Source of the DNA: Rhizobium sp. Root1212
Lineage (GTDB): Bacteria; Pseudomonadota; Alphaproteobacteria; Rhizobiales; Rhizobiaceae
Assembly: GCF_001424985.1 (NCBI RefSeq)
Contig: NZ_LMDA01000022.1
Span: forward strand, 248,001 to 312,000
Reading direction: 5' to 3'
DNA length: 64,000 nt
In this document: positions 1-9,427 of the stretch, piece after piece
How the letters are laid out: each line of letters starts with the position of its first letter
Position numbering within the stretch: the first letter of the stretch is position 1
Notes under the pieces: model-generated
What the model was told of the DNA's origin: nothing
The model's input: the letters and a program-made list of their open reading frames with translations, nothing else
Database searches by the model: none
Made by a program: the position numbers and the translations under genes

Positions 1-20
1 TGCCGCCCTCGTCTTTCACG

Positions 21-269
21 TCAATGTTCCAGGTCACGGAAGAGATCTTCACCGTTCTCCACGCGCTGCGTCGCCCGCCCGCCGGCGCCACCCGTTTCCT
101 CATAGGTGGGTACCTTGAGTTCGAACGGCAGCCGACGCTCTTCGGCAATGCGCAGCATCAGCATGCGGATGGCATCCGACAGCGACAAACCCATGGCAGA
201 CAGCGCCTCCACGGCCCGTTGCTTGGTTCCGGAATCGATGCGCGCCCGGATGATCGTGTCTGCTGTCAT
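21..269 (-). CDS. RelB/DinJ-family antitoxin (ribbon-helix-helix)
   Basis: This 82-residue protein begins with the short beta strand and helices typical of RelB/DinJ antitoxins (TIIRARID, then KQRAVEALSAMGLSLSDAIRMLM). The N-terminal ribbon-helix-helix would bind DNA and repress the operon. The charged C-terminal tail (about residues 45-82) would wrap and neutralise a RelE/YafQ-type mRNA-cleaving toxin. The toxin gene should lie just left of the window: a GTG at 17-19 on the minus strand overlaps the antitoxin stop and opens a frame running off the edge. The antitoxin family call is fairly secure. The presence of the toxin is inferred from the usual operon layout and cannot be confirmed here. 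Confidence 0.8.
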   Translation of the reverse strand: MTADTIIRARIDSGTKQRAVEALSAMGLSLSDAIRMLMLRIAEERRLPFELKVPTYEETGGAGGRATQRVENGEDLFRDLEH

Positions 270-590
270 GGCGTCGTTCTCCTGATGCTGAATGTTTCAA
301 GGACAGGTGTTGGCCTTAAAAAACAGGCCCGCGCAGGAAGGCACGACAACATGCTCTGAAATGCCTTTTCGCCGCGAAAGCGCTCAAATCGTTAGTCACA
401 TGCGGTTCGGATCACACCTTTCCGCACGCCAGATCATAAAAATCCATTGCTGCAATGTTCCGTCAATGTAGCCACATCGCCGGAGGTTTGACAAGAAAAA
501 GCGCTCGCCAGGGTTAAGGGCGCGGCTCGGAAAATTTGATTTGCAAACTTACAGAAAAAATATAGGATTTGACAAAACCCTCACGACAGG
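270..590. other. Intergenic region upstream of the gabT-like gene
   Basis: About 320 bases separate the divergent antitoxin gene and aminotransferase. I see no convincing ORF, RNA gene or strong hairpin. An AT-rich stretch just before 591 is a plausible location for the aminotransferase promoter, but no clear -35/-10 pair could be assigned. Confidence 0.4.
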
Positions 591-1868
591 ATGACGCTTG
601 TGACCACTCTCACCGACCGCAAGAATGCCGCCATTTCCCGTGGCGTCGGCATGACCACGCAGATTTATGCCGACCGCGCCGAAAATGCCGAAATCTGGGA
701 CAAGGAAGGCAATCGCTACATCGATTTTGCCGCCGGCATCGCCGTCGTCAACACCGGCCACCGCCATCCGCGCGTCATCGAGGCCGTCAAGAACCAGCTC
801 GACCGCTTCACCCACACCTGCCATCAGGTCGTGCCCTATGAAAACTATGTCGAGCTTGCCGAGCGCCTGAACGCCGTCACCCCCGGCAACTTCGAGAAGA
901 AGACGATCTTCGTCACCACCGGCGCCGAAGCCGTCGAAAACGCCGTCAAGATCGCCCGCGCCGCCACCGGCCGCCAGGCCGTCATCGCCTTCAGTGGCGG
1001 CTTCCATGGCCGCACTTTCATGGGCATGGCGCTGACCGGCAAGGTCGTGCCCTACAAGGTCGGCTTCGGCGCCATGCCGGCCGATGTCTTCCACGTGCCC
1101 TTCCCGGTCGAGATGCACGGCACCACGGTCGAGCAGTCGCTCGGCGTCTTGAAGAAGCTCTTTGCCGCCGACGTCGATCCGAACCGCGTCGCCGCGATCA
1201 TCATCGAGCCGGTGCAGGGCGAGGGCGGCTTCTATCCCGTCCCCGTCAACATGATGAAGGCGCTGCGCGAAATCTGCGATCAGCACGGCATCCTGCTGAT
1301 CGCCGACGAGGTCCAGACCGGCTTTGCCCGTACCGGCAAGCTCTTCGGCATGGAACACTACGGCGTCACCGCCGACCTGATGACCATGGCCAAGGGCCTT
1401 GGCGGCGGCTTCCCGATCGCAGCCGTCACCGGCCGCGCCGAAATCATGGACGCCCCCGGCCCCGGCGGCCTCGGCGGCACCTATGGCGGCAGCCCGATCG
1501 GCGTTGCGGCAGCCCATGCCGTGCTGGACGTCATCAAGGACGAGGACCTCTGCAACCGTGCCGAACAGCTCGGCGGCCGCCTGAAGCAGCGCCTGGCTGC
1601 AATCCGCGAAAAGGCGCCGGAAATCGTCGATATCCGCGGCCCCGGCTTCATGAACGCCGTCGAGTTCAACGACGTCACCACCAACCTGCCGAGCGCCGAC
1701 TTCGCCAACAAGGTGCGGCTGATCGCGCTCGACAAGGGCCTGATCCTCTTGACCTGCGGCGTGCACGGCAACGTCATTCGCTTCCTGGCGCCGATCACCA
1801 TCCAGGACGGCATTTTCGCCGAAGCCCTCGATATCCTCGAAGCTTCGATCCTCGAAGCCCGCGCCTGA
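591..1868 (+). CDS. gabT: 4-aminobutyrate / 5-aminovalerate aminotransferase
   Basis: This 425-residue class III PLP-dependent aminotransferase has the normal length for GabT/DavT. It carries the fold-type I landmarks: VTTGAEAVENAVK near residue 103, FSGGFHGRT near 144, the IADEVQTGFARTG segment with the PLP-ring aspartate near 237, and the Schiff-base lysine in TMAKGLGGG near 268. It should move the terminal amino group of GABA or 5-aminovalerate to 2-oxoglutarate, giving succinate or glutarate semialdehyde. The dehydrogenase at 2021 would oxidise the product. The nearby glutaryl-CoA dehydrogenase and CoA-transferase make 5-aminovalerate a credible physiological substrate. GabT and DavT cannot be separated from sequence alone. 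Confidence 0.93.
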   Translation: MTLVTTLTDRKNAAISRGVGMTTQIYADRAENAEIWDKEGNRYIDFAAGIAVVNTGHRHPRVIEAVKNQLDRFTHTCHQVVPYENYVELAERLNAVTPGNFEKKTIFVTTGAEAVENAVKIARAATGRQAVIAFSGGFHGRTFMGMALTGKVVPYKVGFGAMPADVFHVPFPVEMHGTTVEQSLGVLKKLFAADVDPNRVAAIIIEPVQGEGGFYPVPVNMMKALREICDQHGILLIADEVQTGFARTGKLFGMEHYGVTADLMTMAKGLGGGFPIAAVTGRAEIMDAPGPGGLGGTYGGSPIGVAAAHAVLDVIKDEDLCNRAEQLGGRLKQRLAAIREKAPEIVDIRGPGFMNAVEFNDVTTNLPSADFANKVRLIALDKGLILLTCGVHGNVIRFLAPITIQDGIFAEALDILEASILEARA

Positions 1869-1881
1869 GGCAAGACATGAG

Positions 1882-1909
1882 GTCCATCGGCGGCATGCCG
1901 CCGATGGAC
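1882..1909. terminator. Perfect hairpin between gabT and gabD
   Basis: Arms of 12 bp (GTCCATCGGCGG and its complement) flank a CATG loop, 14 bases after the gabT stop. No T-run follows, so it may act as an mRNA-stabilising or processing element, or partly attenuate transcription into gabD, rather than being a classical terminator. Confidence 0.5.
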
Positions 1910-2020
1910 GCGACGCGCGCGATCCGCTACACCGACGGTCCCTCCCGGCGAACCGCCCAGCCGCTCCGCGTATGAAAGACCGCTGTCCCGACAAAGGCAT
2001 AGCGGCAGAAAGGATCATCG

Positions 2021-3484
2021 ATGATCTTTACCGCTCAGCTGACCGATCATGTGAAAGAGCCAGCGCTGCTCGGGCTTGAGGACGCGCCGGCTGCCGTGGG
2101 CACGCGGACCTTCGTCGTTCACAATCCCTCGACCGGCACCCTGCTCGCCACGCTGCCCGACATGGGCGTGGCGGAAACCCGCGCCGCGATCGACGCCGCC
2201 GCTACCGCCCAGATCGCCTGGGCCGCCCGACCCGCGCGCGAGCGTAGCGCCATCCTGCGCCGCTGGCACGACCTGATCCTTACCCATGTCGACGACCTCG
2301 CCGCCGTGCTGACGGCCGAAATGGGCAAGCCGCTGTCTGAATCGAAATCCGAGCTGCAACACGCCGCCGCCTATATCGAATGGTATGCGGAAGAGGCCAA
2401 GCGCGTTTACGGCGAAACCATTCCCGCGCCCTCGACCGACCGGCGCATGCTGGTCATCAAGCAACCGGTCGGCGTCGTCGGCACGATAACGCCCTGGAAC
2501 TTCCCGGCCTCGATGGTGGCGCGCAAGATTTCGCCGGCGCTGGCCGTCGGCTGCACCGTCATCCTGAAACCGGCCGAACAGACGCCGCTAGTGGCGCTCG
2601 CCATGCACGCGCTGGCCCGCCGCGCCGGTTTTCCGGAAGGCGTGCTCAATCTGGTTCTGGCTTCCGAGGGCGATGCCATCGGCCGCGAGCTTTGCAGCAA
2701 TCCGAAGGTGCGCAAGATCAGCTTCACCGGCTCGACCGAGGTGGGTCGCATCCTGATGCGGCAGTGTTCCGACCAGATCAAGAAGGTCAGCCTCGAACTC
2801 GGCGGCAGCGCCCCCTTCATCGTCTTCGATTGCGCCGAGATCGATGCGGCCGTCGATGGCGCGATCCAGGCGAAATTCCGCAATGCCGGCCAAACCTGCA
2901 CCTCGGCCAACCGCTTCTACGTCCAGAGCGGCGTCTACGAGGAGTTTGCCCGCAAGCTGGCGGAGGAAACGAAGAAGCTCGTCGTCGGAGACGGTTTCTC
3001 GCCCGCCGTGACCGTCGGCCCGCTGATCGACGAGCGTGCCATGGCCAAGGTCGAGGCCCATGTCGCCGATGCCGTTGCCAAGGGCGCGACCCTGATGTGC
3101 GGTGGCACCCGGCTTGAGGGCGAGGGCGCTTTCTATACGCCCGCGGTGCTCTCCGGCGTTGACCGGCGCATGCTGGTCGCCTGCGACGAAACCTTCGGGC
3201 CGGTAGCGCCGATCATCCCCTTCGAGACGATCGAGGATGTGATCGCGGAAGCCAACGATACGATCTACGGCCTTGCCGCCTATTTCTACGCGACGGAACT
3301 GAAGAAGGTCTGGCGGGTGGCCGAGGCGCTGGAATACGGTATGATCGGTATCAACACCGGCCGCATGTCCTCGGAAGCCGCCCCCTTCGGCGGCCTAAAG
3401 CAATCCGGCATCGGCCGCGAAGGCTCCCGCCATGGCGCCGAAGACTATCTGGAAATGAAATATCTCTGCATGGGCAATATCTGA
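2021..3484 (+). CDS. gabD: Succinate/glutarate-semialdehyde dehydrogenase
   Basis: This 487-residue NAD(P)-dependent aldehyde dehydrogenase has the usual GabD/DavD length. Seen motifs are TPWNFPASM near 161, the cofactor-loop FTGSTEVG near 234, the general-base glutamate in SLELGGSAPF near 257, and the catalytic cysteine in GQTCTSANR near 290. It would oxidise succinate semialdehyde to succinate, or glutarate semialdehyde to glutarate, directly after the aminotransferase 150 bp upstream. The same-strand layout suggests one transcript interrupted by the hairpin at 1882. Which semialdehyde is preferred cannot be read from the sequence. Confidence 0.93.
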   Translation: MIFTAQLTDHVKEPALLGLEDAPAAVGTRTFVVHNPSTGTLLATLPDMGVAETRAAIDAAATAQIAWAARPARERSAILRRWHDLILTHVDDLAAVLTAEMGKPLSESKSELQHAAAYIEWYAEEAKRVYGETIPAPSTDRRMLVIKQPVGVVGTITPWNFPASMVARKISPALAVGCTVILKPAEQTPLVALAMHALARRAGFPEGVLNLVLASEGDAIGRELCSNPKVRKISFTGSTEVGRILMRQCSDQIKKVSLELGGSAPFIVFDCAEIDAAVDGAIQAKFRNAGQTCTSANRFYVQSGVYEEFARKLAEETKKLVVGDGFSPAVTVGPLIDERAMAKVEAHVADAVAKGATLMCGGTRLEGEGAFYTPAVLSGVDRRMLVACDETFGPVAPIIPFETIEDVIAEANDTIYGLAAYFYATELKKVWRVAEALEYGMIGINTGRMSSEAAPFGGLKQSGIGREGSRHGAEDYLEMKYLCMGNI

Positions 3485-3508
3485 GGCGGTCTCCGGGGAA
3501 ACCGCCTC
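3483..3508. terminator. Hairpin between convergent gabD and CoA-transferase genes
   Basis: GAGGCGGT and ACCGCCTC form an 8-bp stem with a 10-base loop, overlapping the gabD stop region. Its position between two converging genes suggests a shared bidirectional terminator. There is no strong T-run on either side. Confidence 0.5.
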
Positions 3509-3517
3509 AAAGAAACG

Positions 3518-4690
3518 TCAGCGCGCCATGCCGATCTCGCGCAGGACTTCTTCCGTGTGCTCGCCCAGTCGCGGCGAACCACGCTCAAGTGCCAGTTCGG
3601 CATCGGAGAAGGTGATGGGCGTGCGAACGCCCGGCGCGGTACCTCCGGCGGCACCCGTATGCGGCGCATCGACCCGCATGGACCGGTGCACGATCTGCGG
3701 ATCGGAAAACACATCCGCCACCGTGTTGATCGGCCCGCCGGGCACGCCTGCTTCTTCCAGCTTTGTGAGCAGATCGTCGCGCACGAACTTCGCCGTTTCG
3801 CTTGCAAGGGCCGGTGTCAGCGTATCGCGATGCTGCACACGCAGCGCATTGGTCTGGTAAAGCGCATCCGCAGCCAGATCGTCGCGGCCGAGCAGCTGGC
3901 AGAATTTGACGAACTGCCGGTCGTTGCCGACGGCGACGATGAGATGGCCATCGGCCACCGGAAACACCTGATAGGGCGCGATGTTCGGATGGGCATTGCC
4001 GAGACGGCGCGGCGACTTGCCCGAGACGAGAAAATTCAGCGCCTGATTGGCGAGCACCCCGGTCATGCTGTCATAGAGTGCCATGTCGATATGCTGGCCC
4101 TCGCCGGTACGCTCGCGCTGGGCAAGGGCTGCCTGCACGCCGATCACGCCATAAAGCCCGGTGAAGATATCGGCAAAGGCAACGCCGATCTTCTGCGGCT
4201 CGCCATTCGGATCGCCGGTCAGGTCCATGATGCCGCTCATGCCCTGGATGATGTAGTCATAGCCGGCGCGATGGGCATAAGGCCCGTCCTGGCCGAAGCC
4301 GGTGACCGAGCAATAGATCAGGCGCGGATTGACCTTTTTCAGGCTCTCATAGTCGAGACCGTATTTCTTGAGCCCCCCGACCTTGAAGTTTTCGAGCAGC
4401 ACGTCGGACTGGGCGGCAAGCCGGCGCACGGCCTCCTGCCCCTCCGGCGTGGTGAAATCGAGCACAACGGAGCGCTTGCCACGGTTGCAGGCGTGGAAAT
4501 AGGCGGCATCGAGCTGGCCGCCGTCCTCGCCCGCCACGAAGGGCGGACCCCAGCCGCGGGTGTCATCGCCATCAGGGCTTTCCACCTTGATCACGTCAGC
4601 GCCAAGATCGGCGAGCGTCTGGCCGATCCACGGACCGGCCAGAATGCGCGCGAGTTCGAGAACCTTCAAGCCTTGCAGCGGTGCTGTCAT
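3518..4690 (-). CDS. CaiB/BaiF family III CoA-transferase
   Basis: This 390-residue protein shows the family III CoA-transferase pattern: LKVLELARILAGPWIGQTLADLGADVIKVE at the N-terminus, the RGKRSV segment, and YDYIIQGMSGIMDLTG around residue 145. The catalytic aspartate is expected in the HIDMALYDS region near 205. The gene starts 8 bp after the glutaryl-CoA dehydrogenase gene on the same strand, so the two are almost certainly cotranscribed. In that setting the enzyme most likely activates glutarate with CoA from succinyl-CoA, as SUGCT-type enzymes do, feeding the dehydrogenase. The family is clear; the glutarate substrate is inferred from the neighbour. Confidence 0.88.
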   Translation of the reverse strand: MTAPLQGLKVLELARILAGPWIGQTLADLGADVIKVESPDGDDTRGWGPPFVAGEDGGQLDAAYFHACNRGKRSVVLDFTTPEGQEAVRRLAAQSDVLLENFKVGGLKKYGLDYESLKKVNPRLIYCSVTGFGQDGPYAHRAGYDYIIQGMSGIMDLTGDPNGEPQKIGVAFADIFTGLYGVIGVQAALAQRERTGEGQHIDMALYDSMTGVLANQALNFLVSGKSPRRLGNAHPNIAPYQVFPVADGHLIVAVGNDRQFVKFCQLLGRDDLAADALYQTNALRVQHRDTLTPALASETAKFVRDDLLTKLEEAGVPGGPINTVADVFSDPQIVHRSMRVDAPHTGAAGGTAPGVRTPITFSDAELALERGSPRLGEHTEEVLREIGMAR

Positions 4691-4698
4691 GACGCGGC

Positions 4699-5886
4699 TC
4701 AGAAGAAGGCCTGCAGCCCGGTCTGGGCGCGGCCGAGGATCAGGGCGTGCACGTCGTGGGTGCCCTCGTAGGTGTTGACCGTTTCCAGATTGACCATGTG
4801 GCGCATGACCTGGAATTCTTCCGAAATACCGTTGCCGCCGTGCATGTCGCGGGCCTGGCGGGCGATATCGAGCGCCTTGCCGCAGTTGTTGCGCTTGACG
4901 ATGGAGATCATCTCCGGCGCCATCTTGCCGTCGTCCATCAGGCGACCGACGCGCAACGAGGCCTGCAGGCCCAGCGTGATTTCCGTCTGCATGTCCGCAA
5001 GCTTCTTCTGGAAGAGCTGGGTCTGGGCGAGCGGGCGCCCGAACTGCTTGCGGTCGAGGCCATACTGGCGGGCCGCATGCCAGCAGAATTCGGCGGCGCC
5101 GAGGGCACCCCAGGAAATGCCGTAACGGGCGCGGTTGAGGCAGCCGAACGGACCCTTCAAGCCCTCGACATTCGGCAACAGGGCATCTTCGCCGACGTCG
5201 ACGTTATCGAGCACGATCTCGCCGGTGATCGAGGCGCGCAGCGAAAGCTTGCCGCCGATCTTCGGCGCGGAGAGGCCCTTCATGCCCTTTTCGAGCACGA
5301 AGCCGCGGATCGCACCGCCATGGGCCTCCGATTTCGCCCAGACGACGAAGACATCGGCGATCGGCGCATTCGAGATCCACATCTTGGAACCGGTGAGCCG
5401 GTAGCCGGCATCAGTCTTGACAGCGCGGGTCTTCATGCCGCCCGGATCGGAGCCGGCATCCGGCTCTGTGAGTCCGAAGCAACCAATCCATTCGCCGGAA
5501 ATCAGCTTCGGCAGGTATTTCTGCTTCTGCTCTTCCGAGCCATAGGCATGGATCGGATAGATGACCAGCGAGGACTGCACGCTCATCATCGAGCGGTAGC
5601 CGGAATCGACGCGCTCGACTTCGCGGGCAATCAGGCCATAGGCCACATAGGAAGCGCCGACGCCGCCATAGGTCTCTTCCACGGTGACGCCGAGAAGGCC
5701 GAGTTCGCCCATTTCGCGGAAGATCGAAGGATCGGTCGCCTCTTCGCGATAGGCGTCGATGATGCGCGGCTGCAGCTTGTCCTGCGCATAGGCGCGGGCG
5801 GTGTCGCGGATCATGCGCTCGTCGTCGGTGAGCTGGTCGTCCAGCAGGAAGGCGTCATCCCATTGAAACTGATTGCGGGCGGCCAT
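4699..5886 (-). CDS. gcdH: Glutaryl-CoA dehydrogenase
   Basis: This is a 395-residue acyl-CoA dehydrogenase. The start is set by an AGGAGG ribosome-binding site five bases before the ATG at 5886, which removes an upstream in-frame extension. FAD-binding acyl-CoA dehydrogenase landmarks are visible: [15 protein letters not shown] near 140, [15 protein letters not shown] near 170, and the catalytic glutamate in [17 protein letters not shown] near the C-terminus. The last motif and the N-terminal [14 protein letters not shown] are characteristic of glutaryl-CoA dehydrogenases, which oxidise and decarboxylate glutaryl-CoA to crotonyl-CoA with electrons passed to ETF. It is the first gene of a two-gene operon with the CoA-transferase. 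Confidence 0.92.
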   Translation of the reverse strand: MAARNQFQWDDAFLLDDQLTDDERMIRDTARAYAQDKLQPRIIDAYREEATDPSIFREMGELGLLGVTVEETYGGVGASYVAYGLIAREVERVDSGYRSMMSVQSSLVIYPIHAYGSEEQKQKYLPKLISGEWIGCFGLTEPDAGSDPGGMKTRAVKTDAGYRLTGSKMWISNAPIADVFVVWAKSEAHGGAIRGFVLEKGMKGLSAPKIGGKLSLRASITGEIVLDNVDVGEDALLPNVEGLKGPFGCLNRARYGISWGALGAAEFCWHAARQYGLDRKQFGRPLAQTQLFQKKLADMQTEITLGLQASLRVGRLMDDGKMAPEMISIVKRNNCGKALDIARQARDMHGGNGISEEFQVMRHMVNLETVNTYEGTHDVHALILGRAQTGLQAFF

Positions 5887-6015
5887 GTCGTTCCTCCTGT
5901 GGCAGCGTTCTATGGTTGCCTTTATGGCAAGAGGGGACAAGGGTTACAAACGAAAATGAGGCACTGCCTCATGCGCCGCAGGAATGGTATGGAACCGCAT
6001 CGGGAAAAGCGGGGC

Positions 6016-7260
6016 ATGACGATGGCATATCTGGACCGGCAACGAGCGGCAAAGCTGATGGAACAGGACGGCATCGACGCCCTGCTGCTGCTGACCGCCG
6101 AAACCTTTACCTATGCGACCGGCGCACCGGCCGGGGTCGCCACCATGTGGCGCCGGGCCGGCGCCATCGCCGCCGTGATCCCAGCAGACCCGGCCTTGGC
6201 CGAGGGCGCCGTCATCAGCGATCTCTTCGAAACCGCCTTCCGCAAGGCAAGTGCCATCGAGGATATCCGCATCAACCCCATCTGGGTCGAAACCGCCGAT
6301 GTCACCGGCCCGACTGGCAATCTTTCGCCGGAAGCGCTGATCGCAACCGCCGTTGAGGCGAGAGGGCGCGGCTTTGCCCGGCCGGAAACCTTCGATGCAG
6401 CACACGGCTTCCGGCTCGCCGCCGATATTCTTCGGGACCGAGGCCTGCAGAACGGCCGCATCGGCGTCGAACTCGATAGTCTTTCGGTCAATGATTTTCG
6501 CCGGCTACAGGATGCGCTGCCGGATGCAACCCTTATCGATGCAAGCCGCCTCGTCGCGCGGCTGCGCATGATCAAATCGCCGGCCGAAATCGCGCACCTC
6601 AGAACCGCCGTCGCGCTTTCCGAGGCCGGCATCGAGGCCTTGCAGCGAACCATTGCCGTCGGCGTTTCCCGCGAGGCGCTCGCCGCCGCATGGACGGCGG
6701 GCGTGAGGGAGGAAGCCACGCGGCGCGGCGTGAAGAACCTGACGGGACTTTGGGAATATGTCTCGGTCGGCCCCAATCCCTGGGCGCAGGGCGGCACCGC
6801 CGAAGAGGGATCGCTGATCAAGGTCGATGTCGGCTGCCTCGTCTCCGGCTATACCTCCGATACCGGCCGCACCTTCGTATGCGGCAAGCAGACAACGTTG
6901 CAGACCCGGCTTTTCCAGGGTCTCGAAGCGGCCTTCGCCGCCGGCCTTGACGAACTGAAGCCGGGCAATGCAATGAGCACGGTGCACCGCGCCGCCACCC
7001 GCGCCATGGCGGATGCCGGCTTTCCCGATTTCACCCGCGGCCATTTCGGCCATGGCCTCGGCACCGGGCCGGGCAGCGAGGAATGGCCGTTCCTCTCGGC
7101 GGAGAGCGAGACGATCCTTGAGCCGGGCATGGTGCTCGCCTTCGAAACGCCCTGGTATGTCAATGGCGTCGGCGGCATGATCATCGAGGATCAACTGCTG
7201 ATCACGACAGACGGTCACGAGATCATGAACCGGCTGCCGCGCGGCCTCGTCAGCGTGTAA
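6016..7260 (+). CDS. M24-family metallopeptidase (Xaa-Pro aminopeptidase-like)
   Basis: This 414-residue protein has a creatinase N-terminal domain (about residues 1-150) and a pita-bread M24 catalytic domain. Metal ligands are visible in VDVGCLVSGYTSDTGRTF near 275, HFGHGLGTGPGSEEWP near 352, the E in FETPWY and the E in MIIEDQLLIT. Several in-frame ATGs cluster at the start; I use 6016, with 6022 and one near 5971 as alternatives. The family includes Xaa-Pro aminopeptidases and creatinase-like hydrolases, and the exact substrate cannot be assigned. The gene is followed after 3 bp by a LysR regulator and then by an amine-type oxidoreductase, suggesting a role in uptake or breakdown of an amino acid or dipeptide. 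Confidence 0.82.
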   Translation: MTMAYLDRQRAAKLMEQDGIDALLLLTAETFTYATGAPAGVATMWRRAGAIAAVIPADPALAEGAVISDLFETAFRKASAIEDIRINPIWVETADVTGPTGNLSPEALIATAVEARGRGFARPETFDAAHGFRLAADILRDRGLQNGRIGVELDSLSVNDFRRLQDALPDATLIDASRLVARLRMIKSPAEIAHLRTAVALSEAGIEALQRTIAVGVSREALAAAWTAGVREEATRRGVKNLTGLWEYVSVGPNPWAQGGTAEEGSLIKVDVGCLVSGYTSDTGRTFVCGKQTTLQTRLFQGLEAAFAAGLDELKPGNAMSTVHRAATRAMADAGFPDFTRGHFGHGLGTGPGSEEWPFLSAESETILEPGMVLAFETPWYVNGVGGMIIEDQLLITTDGHEIMNRLPRGLVSV

Positions 7261-7263
7261 ACC

Positions 7264-8199
7264 ATGCGCCACCTCGAACGCTTCGCCCACAATCTCGACT
7301 GGAACCTGCTGCGCACCTTCGTCATTGTCGTCGAGGAGGGCAGCATCACGGCGGCGGCGAACCGGCTGCTTTTGCAGCAGCCGGCCGTGAGCATGGCGCT
7401 GAAGCGGCTCGAACAGACGCTCGGCCAGAAACTCATTGACCGCCGCCCCGGCCGCTTCGAGCTGACGGAGGCCGGCGCGAAACTTCACCGCCAATGCCGC
7501 GATATCTTCGCCGCCGTCGTGCGCCTGCCGGAAACGCTGGAGACGGCCGGCGAGGACATCACGGGTCATGTCAGCATCCACACGGTCAGCCACGCCCACA
7601 ACGCGGCCTGGGACCGGAAGCTGCAGGGCTTCTTCGAGCGCCATCCCAAGGCGACGATCAGCATCACCGTCGAGACGACGACCGATGTCCTGAGCGCCGT
7701 CGAGCGCGGCGTGGCGACGCTCGGCCTTTGCGACGGCAATATCCCGGAGACGCTGGAAAAGACCTTCCACATCCGCGAGCAATACGCCCTCTATTGCGGC
7801 CGCGGCCACCGGCTGTTCGGCGTCACGGACGCGACCCTCAACGATCTGCGCGGCGATCCCTACATCGCCTTTACCGCCGACGTGCTCGGCGGCCAGCACA
7901 TGAATGCGGTGACGGCCGTGCGCGCCATGGGTTCCTTCGGCCAGAAGGTGCGCGCAGTCTCGTCCAATGTCGAAGAGGTCATCCGGCTGATTTCGGCCAA
8001 TATCGGCATCGGCATGATGCCGGATCATCTGGCCGCCCCCGGCCTTGCCGCGGGCGAACTCTGGCAATTGCCACCCTACAGCACGCTGCCGACCACCGAC
8101 GTCTTCCGCATCACCAATCCGAATGCGATCCTCAACCCGGCGGAAGCCGCCTTCCTTGCGCATGTCGCGGATACGGAAGCGCTGGATCACAGCCTTTAA
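7264..8199 (+). CDS. LysR-family transcriptional regulator
   Basis: This 311-residue protein has the normal LysR layout. A winged helix-turn-helix lies at about residues 10-70 (LDWNLLRTFVIVVEEGSITAAANRL, QPAVSMALKRLE), followed by a two-lobed effector domain from about 95 to 300. It starts 3 bp after the M24 peptidase stop, so the two are probably cotranscribed. It lies about 105 bp before the oxidoreductase at 8305. Likely targets are these neighbours; the inducer is unknown. Confidence 0.9.
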   Translation: MRHLERFAHNLDWNLLRTFVIVVEEGSITAAANRLLLQQPAVSMALKRLEQTLGQKLIDRRPGRFELTEAGAKLHRQCRDIFAAVVRLPETLETAGEDITGHVSIHTVSHAHNAAWDRKLQGFFERHPKATISITVETTTDVLSAVERGVATLGLCDGNIPETLEKTFHIREQYALYCGRGHRLFGVTDATLNDLRGDPYIAFTADVLGGQHMNAVTAVRAMGSFGQKVRAVSSNVEEVIRLISANIGIGMMPDHLAAPGLAAGELWQLPPYSTLPTTDVFRITNPNAILNPAEAAFLAHVADTEALDHSL

Positions 8200-8304
8200 G
8201 TATCAACCAATCTTATAGCCACCTTTGCCGCTATAAATTTGAAGGTGGGCGCGGATTTTCCTACTGTGCGCCACCCTAACGAACGAGCACAGGACGGACG
8301 CCCC

Positions 8305-9426
8305 ATGAAAACCTACGATATCGCCATCATCGGCGGGGGCATTGCCGGTCTGTCGCTTGCCTATTTCCTGAGCCCGCATCGCTCCGTAGCCGTGCTGGAG
8401 CGGGAGGACGCGCTCGGCTACCACAGCACCGGCCGCTCGGCCGCCGAATTCGTGTTGCGCTACAATGCGCCGGAAATCTGCGCGCTGGCGCGGGTTGCCA
8501 AGAGCTTTTTCGATGCGCCGCCGGCCGGCTTTTCCGATATCCCGCTGCTGAAACAGCGCGGCGGCGTGATGATCGCCAATGCGGAAAAGGCCGACCGTCT
8601 CGAAGAGGTCTTCCGCGAAGAACAAGCCTTCACGCCGGAACTGGAGCGGCTGAGCCCAGAAGAGGCGATTGCCCGCGTGCCGATCCTGCGGCCGGATTAC
8701 GTCGCTGCCGCCTTCTACGATCCGAATTTCTGGGACATCGAGGTCGAAAGCCTGCTGCAGGGCTATACCCGCGGCGCCCGGCAGAACGGCGCCGATATTC
8801 TGGAAAAGCACGAAGTGGTTTCCGCTCACCGCGAGAACGATATCTGGATCGTCGAAACGTCGGCCGGAATCATCAAGGCCCGCACCGTCGTCAACGCGGC
8901 CGGCGGCTGGGCGGATGCGACGGCGCAGCTCTTCGGTGCCGAACCGATTGGCATCGTGCCGCACCGACGCACCGCCATCACGCTCGATCTGCCCGAAGGC
9001 TTCGACATCTCCACCATGCCGGAGATCAACGAACTCGACGAGGATTTCTACATGAAGCCGGATGCCGGGCGGCTTCTCGCCTCCCCGGCCGACGCCACCC
9101 CATGCGAGCCGGCCGACGTGCAGCCGGAAGAAATCGATATCGCCTGGGCCGCCCATTACGTCGAAGAGGCAACCACCATTCCCGTCAGGCGCGTCTTCAA
9201 GAGCTGGGCCGGCATGCGCAGCTTTTCGCCCGACAAGCTGCCGGTTGTCGGCGCCACGCCGTCGCGGTCGGATTTCTTCTGGCTTGCGGGACAAGGCGGC
9301 TACGGCATCCTGACCTCACCCGCGCTGGGCGCGCTTGCCGCCCATCTCCTGACCGGAAGAGCCCTGCCGGAAAGCTATGCCGAAAACGGCATCGGCGAGC
9401 AGACCTTCAGCCCGGCCCGTTTCTGA
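8305..9426 (+). CDS. FAD-dependent oxidoreductase, DAO family
   Basis: This 373-residue protein has an N-terminal dinucleotide-binding motif (IAIIGGGIAGLSLAYFLS) and a C-terminal FAD contact (WLAGQGGYGILTSPALG). These are diagnostic of the D-amino-acid oxidase/glycine oxidase superfamily. The ATG at 8305 begins right at the first beta strand, so an upstream in-frame extension to 8239 is rejected. The protein probably oxidises an amino acid or secondary amine with release of reduced FAD to oxygen or a quinone. The substrate is unknown. It follows the LysR gene and may be its target. Confidence 0.85.
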   Translation: MKTYDIAIIGGGIAGLSLAYFLSPHRSVAVLEREDALGYHSTGRSAAEFVLRYNAPEICALARVAKSFFDAPPAGFSDIPLLKQRGGVMIANAEKADRLEEVFREEQAFTPELERLSPEEAIARVPILRPDYVAAAFYDPNFWDIEVESLLQGYTRGARQNGADILEKHEVVSAHRENDIWIVETSAGIIKARTVVNAAGGWADATAQLFGAEPIGIVPHRRTAITLDLPEGFDISTMPEINELDEDFYMKPDAGRLLASPADATPCEPADVQPEEIDIAWAAHYVEEATTIPVRRVFKSWAGMRSFSPDKLPVVGATPSRSDFFWLAGQGGYGILTSPALGALAAHLLTGRALPESYAENGIGEQTFSPARF

Positions 9427-9427
9427 T

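Noticed and set aside
1882-1909. The gabT-gabD hairpin as a riboswitch
   Set aside because: It is a single simple stem with no conserved aptamer-like core visible.
549-2018. Very long minus-strand frame opposite gabT
   Set aside because: A GC-rich shadow of a gene with clear aminotransferase motifs; the translation lacks any domain logic.
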